Positions 7,405-12,706 of a stretch of DNA of 15,075 nt are shown here, piece by piece. The notes below the pieces were generated by a model. That model was not told the origin of the DNA. It saw only the letters and a list, made by a program, of their open reading frames with translations, and did no database searches. Made by a program: the position numbers and the translations under genes. Numbering within the stretch: the first letter of the stretch is position 1; every line of letters starts with the position of its first letter. Source of the stretch: an uncultured Clostridia bacterium (GTDB lineage Bacteria > Bacillota > Clostridia > Christensenellales > UBA1242); assembly GCA_934771675.1 (NCBI GenBank), contig CAKVMF010000009.1, forward strand, positions 1 through 15,075, in the 5' to 3' direction.

Positions 7405-8010
7405 TTAATACTTTGAATTGTTTTTTATGTTTTGCTCAATCTTGTGTTTATAGAAAAATCCGTACTTTTTTCGAGCATCTAAATCAGCTTGATTGTACCT
7501 GTATTCAACTGCATCAAGCGTGTTTTGAAAGTCCAAATCATTCGAATATTTTCCTGAATGTTTCTTTAAAAATTTTATTGAAAACTTTTGAGCATCTCTT
7601 TCAATCGATTGGTTGTTATACATCAAATTGTCTATACCTGATGAAAAATATCCACTCCAGTTTCTTTGCCACTTTTTTGCTCTAAATTCATACCACTTAA
7701 GTTTTCTGTTTGCAACGCTAAATTGGTAAGCATGCCTTGTTTCGTGAGCAATTGTTTCCATGGCATGAAAACGATATTTTGGTTCATAAATCAGCATTGG
7801 ATTTAAAATAATCTTTTTTGTGTTGTTATAAACAGTGAAAGATCCAAAACAATTCCAATCTTCACCGCCTTCTTTTATCTCAAGGTATAGTGGCTCAATA
7901 TCAAGTTTTTTTGCCACTTTCTTTTCAAGTTCACGCAAAATAACAAAGCGCTTTTCTGGCGTATATTTTTTCCACTTTTTTGCCTTAAATTTTGAATATA
8001 AAAACCACAT
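7405..8010 (-). CDS. Small zincin-like metallopeptidase of unknown substrate
   Basis: A 201-residue basic protein. The clear motif is TIAHETRHAYQ with H89, E90 and H93, the HExxH zinc-binding and catalytic signature. A second conserved-looking piece, SIERDAQKF (135-143), lies 44 residues later and would supply E137 as third zinc ligand in the gluzincin manner. The N-terminal hydrophobic-aromatic stretch is broken by lysines and is not a signal peptide, so the protein is probably cytoplasmic or loosely membrane-associated. The C-terminus is rich in Tyr, Lys and Asn. The gene stands alone: it has its own promoter, AGAGGGG before the ATG and its own terminator. The family cannot be named from sight; small HExxH proteins with an ExDA third motif are common in Bacillota and their phages. 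Peptidase activity is inferred from motif only. Confidence 0.75.
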   Translation of the reverse strand: MWFLYSKFKAKKWKKYTPEKRFVILRELEKKVAKKLDIEPLYLEIKEGGEDWNCFGSFTVYNNTKKIILNPMLIYEPKYRFHAMETIAHETRHAYQFSVANRKLKWYEFRAKKWQRNWSGYFSSGIDNLMYNNQSIERDAQKFSIKFLKKHSGKYSNDLDFQNTLDAVEYRYNQADLDARKKYGFFYKHKIEQNIKNNSKY

Positions 8011-8026
8011 ATTCCCCTCTACTTAA

Positions 8027-8055
8027 ATATTATCATAACAAGGCAATTTTATCAA
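8027..8055 (-). promoter_or_regulatory. Promoter of the HExxH protein gene
   Basis: On the minus strand TTGATA and TAATAT are 17 bases apart, upstream of the AGAGGGG site. The element is back to back with the promoter of the glycosylase gene on the other strand; the two -35 regions are only eight bases apart. Confidence 0.55.
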
Positions 8056-8062
8056 GAATAAT

Positions 8063-8091
8063 TTGCATTTATAAATTTTTGCTTATATAAT
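8063..8091 (+). promoter_or_regulatory. Promoter that would give a leaderless glycosylase mRNA
   Basis: A perfect TATAAT (8086-8091) is preceded after 17 bases by a weak TTGCAT. With the usual spacing, transcription would start at about 8098, which is the A of the ATG itself. No Shine-Dalgarno lies between, in contrast to most genes here. Confidence 0.65.
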
Positions 8092-8097
8092 ATTGTC

Positions 8098-8928
8098 ATG
8101 AATATATATGAAAAATCCGGCAACAAAATTATAGTTACCGACAAATCACAATTTAATCCTAAACATATTTTAGAATGTGGTCAAATTTTTAGATTTGGTA
8201 TTGACACAAATCAAAACTATTATGTTTATTCAAAAAACCATAAAGCAACCATAATCGAAAATAATGATAACTACGAAATTATTTCTGATGATGCTGATTA
8301 CTTTATTAATTTTTTTGACCTAAACACCGACTACACACCAATAAAAACCCTTTTAAAGCAAAACTCTGTTTTGAGTCCAATGGTTGACTATGGATACGGA
8401 ATCAGAATATTAAAATCTGATGCTGAAGAAATGATTTATTCATACATAATTTCACAAAACAACAACATAAAACGTATTCAAAAAATCATTGAAAAACTTT
8501 GTTTAATCGGACACGCAAAAAATGGTTATCACGCATTTCCAACAACAGCTGAACTTGCAAACCAACCACTCGAGTTTTTCCAAACACTTGGAGCTGGATA
8601 TCGTGATAAATTTTTAAAGCAAACAGCCGATTATTTAAAAGCGATAAACATAGACGACCTAAAGAATTTAGACACAGACTCCCTATTCAAGTTTTTAATA
8701 TCTCTCAGCGGAGTTGGTCCAAAAGTTGCAAGTTGCATTTTGCTTTTTGGCTTTGGTAGAAAAGATAAATTTCCTGTTGACACATGGATTGAACAAGTTT
8801 ATTACAATCATTTCTCTTCAACCGTGTTAACTAGACCAAAAATTCAAGAATATTTTGAAAGCATATTTGGCGAAAATTCGGGTCTTGCACAGCAATATCT
8901 GTTTTACTATGAACGTGAAAAAAACTAA
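8098..8928 (+). CDS. ogg: 8-oxoguanine DNA glycosylase, OGG1 type
   Basis: A base-excision repair enzyme that removes 8-oxoguanine opposite cytosine and can nick the strand as an AP lyase. The 276 residues show the OGG N-terminal domain (about 10-115) and an HhH-GPD domain (about 115-270). Visible OGG1 features are SQNNNIKRI (119-127), whose asparagine matches the residue that contacts the orphaned cytosine, the catalytic lysine K171 in GAGYRDKFL, the hairpin LSGVGPKVA (203-211), and D228 in FPVDTWI. No Fe-S cysteine cluster is present, which separates it from MutY and Nth. The start has no Shine-Dalgarno and lies six bases after TATAAT, so the mRNA is probably leaderless. No later in-frame Met is usable without losing the N-terminal domain. 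It ends at a shared bidirectional terminator. Confidence 0.93.
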   Translation: MNIYEKSGNKIIVTDKSQFNPKHILECGQIFRFGIDTNQNYYVYSKNHKATIIENNDNYEIISDDADYFINFFDLNTDYTPIKTLLKQNSVLSPMVDYGYGIRILKSDAEEMIYSYIISQNNNIKRIQKIIEKLCLIGHAKNGYHAFPTTAELANQPLEFFQTLGAGYRDKFLKQTADYLKAINIDDLKNLDTDSLFKFLISLSGVGPKVASCILLFGFGRKDKFPVDTWIEQVYYNHFSSTVLTRPKIQEYFESIFGENSGLAQQYLFYYEREKN

Positions 8929-8965
8929 AAACCAACCTATAACAAAATTAATATTTTGCAAAACA

Positions 8966-8991
8966 AAAATCCCAGATATCTCTGGGATTTT
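8966..8991. terminator. Bidirectional terminator between convergent genes
   Basis: AAAATCCCAGA and TCTGGGATTTT form a perfect 11-pair stem around TATC. T-rich tracts flank it on both strands (TTATTTT rightwards, TTTTTGTTTT leftwards), so it can end the glycosylase transcript and the PNPOx-family transcript. Confidence 0.92.
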
Positions 8992-9003
8992 ATTTTCCAT
9001 AAA

Positions 9004-9408
9004 TTAGCAAATTGTTTCTGGGCTATCATAAAGACTATGAATTTTAGCAGAAACATTTGAAAGATAAAACACTTCAAAAATTTTATCTTGTTCGTTATAA
9101 ATTTTTCTGAGTTCTGGATTTTCATCAAGCATTGCTTTTTTTGCTTCTTCTCTGTAGTCAAAAACAACCTTTCCATTAACTCTCATCCATCTGTCATCAC
9201 CAACTTTGCAGCAAAGTTCGATTTTTGGACTAGTTTGCATTTGTCTAAATGCATTTTTGTGATTGTTTGTATAAAAATACAATTTGTCTTCATATTCCAT
9301 AACGGCATTGAATGGACGAACATTTGGTTGATCTCCATCAACAGTTGCAAAATAAAAAGATCCTGCTTGTCTTAAAATTCTTACAATTCTTTCATTACTT
9401 TGACTCAT
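9004..9408 (-). CDS. Pyridoxamine 5'-phosphate oxidase family flavin protein
   Basis: A 134-residue protein of the FMN-binding split-barrel fold. The first part (about 8-50) holds LRQAGSFYFATVDGDQPNVRPF and LYFYTNNHKNAFRQM, the typical beta strands and FMN-phosphate-contact region of small PNPOx-like proteins; then PKIELCCKVGDDRWMRVNGKV (61-81) forms the core strands, with a helical C-terminal part. The family includes oxidoreductases of unknown substrate and nitroimidazole-reductase-like proteins; it need not make pyridoxal phosphate. An ATG at 9507 in the same frame is rejected: the 9408 start has AGGAG and a promoter at 9428-9456 that lies downstream of the other ATG. Single-gene unit with its own promoter and terminator. 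Confidence 0.88.
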   Translation of the reverse strand: MSQSNERIVRILRQAGSFYFATVDGDQPNVRPFNAVMEYEDKLYFYTNNHKNAFRQMQTSPKIELCCKVGDDRWMRVNGKVVFDYREEAKKAMLDENPELRKIYNEQDKIFEVFYLSNVSAKIHSLYDSPETIC

Positions 9409-9427
9409 AATAAATCTCCTTGCAAAT

Positions 9428-9456
9428 ATGATATCACTTAAATTTTTTTTTGACAA
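9428..9456 (-). promoter_or_regulatory. Promoter of the PNPOx-family gene
   Basis: On the minus strand TTGTCA and TATCAT, each one base off consensus, are 17 bases apart. Transcription would start near 9421, just upstream of the AGGAG of the chosen start, which fixes the start codon at 9408. Confidence 0.7.
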
Positions 9457-9532
9457 ATAAAATAAATCACAAAAAAATTTATTTTTCAAAGAACAACCAA
9501 AATTCATTTTTTATAAATCCAAAAAAATCTGC

Positions 9533-9560
9533 ACAAAAAAAGATGGCTCAATGCCATCTT
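9533..9560 (-). terminator. Terminator of the rplU-prp-rpmA operon
   Basis: AAGATGGC and GCCATCTT pair around a five-base loop; on the minus strand a run of seven T follows directly. It begins five bases after the rpmA stop codon. Confidence 0.9.
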
Positions 9561-9564
9561 AAAC

Positions 9565-9852
9565 TTATTTTTCAGCTGGAATAACACAAACTCTTTTTTT
9601 GTCTTTTCCAAATTTTTCAAATTTAACTACACCGTCGATTTTTGCATAAAGTGTATCATCATCACCAATACCAACGTTTTCGCCTGGATGAACATTTGTT
9701 CCTCTTTGACGAACGATGATGTTTCCACCTTTAACGGTTTCGCCAGAATATTTTTTAACACCAAGTCTTTGAGCGTTTGAATCACGGCCATTTTTAACAG
9801 AACCGCCACCCTTGTGGTGAGCAAATAACTGGATATTCATAAACATTGTCAT
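9565..9852 (-). CDS. rpmA: Ribosomal protein L27 (bL27), with Prp-cleaved N-terminal extension
   Basis: L27 sits in the 50S subunit and its N-terminal tail reaches the peptidyl transferase centre. The 95 residues contain the extension MTMFMNIQLFA before HHKGGGSVKNGRDS. In Bacillota this extension is removed by Prp after the residue pattern ending F-A, leaving mature HHKGG...; here the cut is expected between A11 and H12. The rest (KNGRDSNAQRLGVKKYSG, IIVRQRGT, HPGENVGIGDDDTLYA) is standard L27. The start at 9852 is supported by GGAGG ten bases upstream and overlaps the prp stop as ATGA, so the two are translationally coupled. Two more ATGs follow within 12 bases but would only shorten the extension. 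Confidence 0.97.
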   Translation of the reverse strand: MTMFMNIQLFAHHKGGGSVKNGRDSNAQRLGVKKYSGETVKGGNIIVRQRGTNVHPGENVGIGDDDTLYAKIDGVVKFEKFGKDKKRVCVIPAEK

Positions 9853-10184
9853 AAGTTTTTAACCTCCAATTCAATATAGTCTGAAAAACTTTCATAAAGA
9901 TCAGAAATTCCACACATCATTGTATCCAAGATAGCCGAGCATTGAATTTTTTGAGTTTCATCAAGTTTTTCTGGTAAAGTGAATTTCAAATATCCTTCAT
10001 CGTCATCTCTTTTCATATCAAGTTCAACAAGTGCAACCATCAAAAGACCAAGCACTGCAGTTTGAACTATACTAGAAAGTGATGCACAAACGATATCTTC
10101 ACCTTTCTCTCCGTAGTTTGTGTGACCATCACACTCAACTTCGAAGATTTGATCATTTTTTTTAAATATTGTTACTTTTGTCAT
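9849..10184 (-). CDS. prp: Ribosomal-processing cysteine protease Prp
   Basis: Prp (YsxB, former DUF464) cuts the N-terminal extension of pre-L27 and is essential in Staphylococcus aureus, because unprocessed L27 blocks the ribosome. The 111 residues match the family length. The catalytic dyad is visible: H21 in DGHTNYGEKGEDIVC and C33 in IVCASLSS. The remaining sequence has the usual hydrophobic helix (SSIVQTAVLGLL) and an acidic C-terminal half. It lies between rplU (17 bases upstream) and rpmA (four-base overlap), the standard order. Its own ribosome binding site is weak (TTTAGG), suggesting translation depends partly on coupling to rplU, which would keep the protease low relative to its substrate. 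Identity is secure. Confidence 0.95.
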   Translation of the reverse strand: MTKVTIFKKNDQIFEVECDGHTNYGEKGEDIVCASLSSIVQTAVLGLLMVALVELDMKRDDDEGYLKFTLPEKLDETQKIQCSAILDTMMCGISDLYESFSDYIELEVKNL

Positions 10185-10201
10185 AACTAAACCTAAACTT
10201 A

Positions 10202-10510
10202 TTATTTTCCAATAGAAAGAACTTTAAGTTTTGTGTATGGTTGACGATGACCTTGTTTTTTACGTTCATTCTTTTTAGCTTTGTATTTGTAAACAACAAC
10301 TTTGCGTTCTTTTCCAATTTCCAAAACTTCACAAACAGCATTTACTTTTTTAGCATCAGCAGTTGCGATTTGAACTTTGTCACCATCAGCAACAAGCAAA
10401 CATGGAAGTTCAACTTTGTCACCAACATTAGCATCAAGTTTTTCTACTTTGAAATAAGCGTTTGGCTCAACTTTATATTGTTTGCCACCAACTTCAACAA
10501 TAGCGTACAT
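10202..10510 (-). CDS. rplU: Ribosomal protein L21 (bL21)
   Basis: A 50S subunit protein that binds 23S rRNA. The 102 residues match the normal length. It begins MYAIVEVGGKQYKVE and holds the family signature KAKKNERKKQGHRQPYT (78-94). AGGAGG stands eight bases before the ATG. It is the first gene of the rplU-prp-rpmA operon. It is preceded by a structured leader that matches the position and look of the L21 leader, so it is probably self-regulated. No terminator is seen between spoIVFB and its promoter, so some read-through from that gene is possible. Confidence 0.97.
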   Translation of the reverse strand: MYAIVEVGGKQYKVEPNAYFKVEKLDANVGDKVELPCLLVADGDKVQIATADAKKVNAVCEVLEIGKERKVVVYKYKAKKNERKKQGHRQPYTKLKVLSIGK

Positions 10511-10606
10511 AATTTTTTATCCTCCTCTCTCCAGTCTCACTGCGAAGGTGCAAAGCATAAAGCCTTGACTTTTAAACACAAAAAAAATACCTTTTGCAAG
10601 TGGCAC
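10511..10606 (-). promoter_or_regulatory. L21 leader, likely autoregulatory 5' UTR of rplU
   Basis: The 96-base leader between the expected transcription start and the rplU ATG contains paired segments on the minus strand: CACUUGC..AAGGU near the start and ACCUU.CGCAGUG near the end, which close a stem around an A/T-rich centre with the segment CAAGGCTTTATGC. The end of the structure comes just before GGAGAGAGGAGG, so folding could control access to the ribosome binding site. Position and sequence look resemble the L21 leader known in Bacillota; this was judged by eye and not by a covariance model. Confidence 0.7.
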
Positions 10607-10612
10607 GAGTAT

Positions 10613-10641
10613 AATTTAACATTATTTGTAGCAATTGTCAA
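10613..10641 (-). promoter_or_regulatory. Promoter of rplU-prp-rpmA
   Basis: On the minus strand a perfect TTGACA is 17 bases from TAAATT. The -10 is only a moderate match, but position before the L21 leader supports it. Confidence 0.65.
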
Positions 10642-10671
10642 GTATAAGTGTTCTTTTTTTATAATAAATAT

Positions 10672-11538
10672 CTAAAATAATCCCAAGCTTTTATATAAAT
10701 CAATCTCATTAATTTCACCCACATAATTCAAGTTTTCATCCAAAAAAATAAAATTTGCAAAGTGGTAATCATCCACATACTTAAAAAGCCGCTCACCAGT
10801 CAATCCACTCTTAACATAAATCGTTCGTTCAATCAACCCTTTTGAGAGTAACTTAAATTTTCTTTTAACGAAAATAGAACGTGAAAAAGACGTTCCTTTT
10901 GAACTTGACAAACATAAAATTAAAAGATTAACACAAACAAAACCAAGTGAAAAATTGAATGTAAAAAAGAAAGAAATTAGGTATAAGCAAAACATGAAAA
11001 ATATAAACAAAAGTGAGATAAATTTCGTTTTATTCAATGCATCTTTTCGCATCCACTTTCGAGAAAAAACAGCAAGAAAAATTCGACCCAAATCAAGCGG
11101 AAAAACTGGTAAAAAATTAAACAAAAAAATAGCCCAATTCACAAGCAAAACATCATGCAAATAATGATAACTTTCTGGATAAAACCAAAAACATAAATAA
11201 CAAAAAATAACAACCAACAGATTGAATAAAGGTCCCGCCAAAATTATTTTTACTTCATCAAAAATTGAAAAATCATCCAACCCTTCAAGCGATGCGCCAA
11301 AAAAAGTTAAGTGAATTTTTGAAGCCATATACCCAAGTTTCTTCGCCACAAAATAATGAGCAAACTCATGCAAACAAATAAAAACAACAAACAAAACATA
11401 CAACCAAACTTCATCTAAAATAATAGCCAAAACAAACATAAAAACAAATGATAAATCTATTTTGATAAAATTTACACATTTTAACATTTTTCGCATTTTT
11501 TTGACATTTTGGATGAATAATTGCTTCATTATAATCAT
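10672..11538 (-). CDS. spoIVFB: SpoIVFB-like site-2 intramembrane metalloprotease (M50)
   Basis: In Bacillus, SpoIVFB cuts pro-sigma-K in the membrane of the forespore. This 288-residue protein has the same length and matches along its whole length: several membrane segments, HExxH as HEFAH with H57, E58 and H61, FFGASLEG and IILAGPLFNLL after it, the third ligand D149 in NFLPVFPLDLGR, and a cytosolic C-terminal part (about 222-288, GLIERTIYVKSGLTGERLF...) like the CBS-type domain of SpoIVFB. The usual DGG or DxGR end of the last motif reads DLGR. It lies directly before rplU, as in B. subtilis, but SpoIVFA is not present. No Shine-Dalgarno precedes the ATG at 11538; ATGs at 11529, 11496 and 11487 have none either, so the start is uncertain. 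The substrate in this organism is unknown. Confidence 0.87.
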   Translation of the reverse strand: MIIMKQLFIQNVKKMRKMLKCVNFIKIDLSFVFMFVLAIILDEVWLYVLFVVFICLHEFAHYFVAKKLGYMASKIHLTFFGASLEGLDDFSIFDEVKIILAGPLFNLLVVIFCYLCFWFYPESYHYLHDVLLVNWAIFLFNFLPVFPLDLGRIFLAVFSRKWMRKDALNKTKFISLLFIFFMFCLYLISFFFTFNFSLGFVCVNLLILCLSSSKGTSFSRSIFVKRKFKLLSKGLIERTIYVKSGLTGERLFKYVDDYHFANFIFLDENLNYVGEINEIDLYKSLGLF

Positions 11539-11566
11539 TTTATGATATATTTTTGCAATTAATTAC

Positions 11567-11785
11567 TTATTTAAAAACAAAGTTGTCGGCAAAAAATTTA
11601 ACTTCAATCAAATATCTTCCATTGCTTAAAACTTTTGCTTGAAGTTTAAAATTTTCTTTTTTAGGGTTCATAAATTTGCTTGCAACATCAAACATTTCAC
11701 CTTTCATATTCTTTAAAAGCATTATTGGAATTTCAAACTTGTCACATGCAACCAAGCTCATAGTTTCATTTTTTATATTACTCAT
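11567..11785 (-). CDS. Small unknown protein between minD-like gene and spoIVFB
   Basis: A 72-residue protein with no recognised family. It begins at the ATG at 11785, which overlaps the stop of the MinD-like gene by eight bases; a TTG four codons earlier is possible but sits only three bases after AAGGA. No signal peptide or membrane segment is visible, so it should be cytoplasmic. Its sequence alternates hydrophobic and charged residues (FEIPIMLLKNMKGEMFDVASKF, then FKLQAKVLSNGRYLIEVKFFADNFVF), which suggests a small beta-rich fold. It occupies the place that spoIVFA has in Bacillus but is far shorter and lacks the membrane anchor and LytM domain, so it is not SpoIVFA. Translational overlap argues that it is made together with the MinD-like protein and may bind it. 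Function unknown. Confidence 0.6.
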   Translation of the reverse strand: MSNIKNETMSLVACDKFEIPIMLLKNMKGEMFDVASKFMNPKKENFKLQAKVLSNGRYLIEVKFFADNFVFK

Positions 11786-12563
11786 ATTTTGATTCAACCA
11801 TCCTTTTCAATAACCCCAACGCTCCAAAATATTTTTTCTTCTCACCACCATCAACAAATCTATTTTCGCAAAAAGCATATGTTAATTTATCAAAAAATTT
11901 TGAACTTGAAGTCCACCATTTTTTGTTAAAATAATTGTTATGTTTATATGACTTTTTTATCTCAAAAATAATCTCTTGTTTTAACACATCTTCAATATCA
12001 TTTTTTGATAAAACTTTTCCCTTTATTTGAAAAACAAATCTTGAGTAATTCACAATCAAATTTTTTACTTTTATATTGTTATAAAAACATATCTTTTGAA
12101 TCAATTTCGCACTGTTTCTAACAACTTGGATTTCGTCATTCAAAACAACAACTGCTTCATTGCAAACTTCGAGAAATACTTTTATTTTTACATCATCAAA
12201 ACAATTGACATCAATAAGTATAAAATCAAAATAGTTTGCAAGCATTTTTATGATTTCATGAATTTGATTTTTTCTAGATACGTAGTTAAACATAACGTTA
12301 TTTGTCTTTATATAAAACAAATTTTGATTAAACTTATTTACAACGTCTTTAATTTCCGAGTCACCAGTAAAATAATTTTTTAAGTCAAACGTTTTATGAT
12401 CACTAGCCGAATCATAGTCCAAAGCAATTGAATTGCAGCCGAAATATCCATCAATAACCAAAGTTTTCTTTCCAATTTTAGATAAGTTTGCAGAAAGAAC
12501 TTTTATGATAGATGACTTACCTATTCCGCCTTTGCATGAAAAAAATCCTACTATTCTACTCAT
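11778..12563 (-). CDS. MinD/ParA-type P-loop ATPase, divergent
   Basis: A 261-residue MinD/ParA family protein. The deviant Walker A is intact (CKGGIGKSS, residues 10-18, with signature lysine K11 and K16). The next motif reads VIDGYFGCN (36-44): D38 is kept, but the second acidic residue that MinD has in D-x-D is Y40. Switch II reads LIDVNC (116-121) in place of DSPAG. The C-terminus, KKKYFGALGLLKRMVESK (242-259), can form an amphipathic helix like the membrane-targeting tip of MinD. In Bacillus minD lies in this same locus, followed by spoIVFA and spoIVFB, so I read this as a drifted MinD. The start at 12563 gives the family-like N-terminus (MSRIVGFFSCKGG); an ATG six codons earlier exists. 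Neither has a Shine-Dalgarno. No minC is seen. Confidence 0.82.
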   Translation of the reverse strand: MSRIVGFFSCKGGIGKSSIIKVLSANLSKIGKKTLVIDGYFGCNSIALDYDSASDHKTFDLKNYFTGDSEIKDVVNKFNQNLFYIKTNNVMFNYVSRKNQIHEIIKMLANYFDFILIDVNCFDDVKIKVFLEVCNEAVVVLNDEIQVVRNSAKLIQKICFYNNIKVKNLIVNYSRFVFQIKGKVLSKNDIEDVLKQEIIFEIKKSYKHNNYFNKKWWTSSSKFFDKLTYAFCENRFVDGGEKKKYFGALGLLKRMVESKYE

Positions 12564-12586
12564 ACTATAATGATAAAGCATTTATA

Positions 12587-12598
12587 TTTGATATCAAA
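12587..12598. other. 12-base palindrome between divergent genes
   Basis: TTTGATATCAAA is a perfect palindrome, placed just upstream of the MinD-like gene in the 125-base gap between it and the MreB-like gene. It might be an operator for either gene. In such AT-rich DNA chance palindromes are common, so this is weak. Confidence 0.2.
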
Positions 12599-12660
12599 AA
12601 AATTCATATAAACCATTTTGTCTACTTTTAAATTATTTTGTTAATTTTGTGCTATTTGCT

Positions 12661-12689
12661 TTGTTTATTTCAAAAAAATAATATATAAT
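12661..12689 (+). promoter_or_regulatory. Promoter of the MreB-like gene
   Basis: TTGTTT and a perfect TATAAT are separated by 17 bases. The AGAGG ribosome binding site follows at 12696-12700, six bases before the ATG at 12707, so the leader is very short. Confidence 0.7.
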
Positions 12690-12706
12690 TGTTTTAGAGG
12701 TAAAGT

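Noticed and set aside
9409..9507. Extra 33 residues at the start of the PNPOx-family protein
   Set aside because: The family normally begins near the later Met, which has AGGAG, and the likely promoter lies inside the extension.
10241..10675. 144-residue plus-strand frame across rplU and its leader
   Set aside because: Antisense to a ribosomal gene and its regulatory leader; Phe/Asn-rich with no ribosome binding site.
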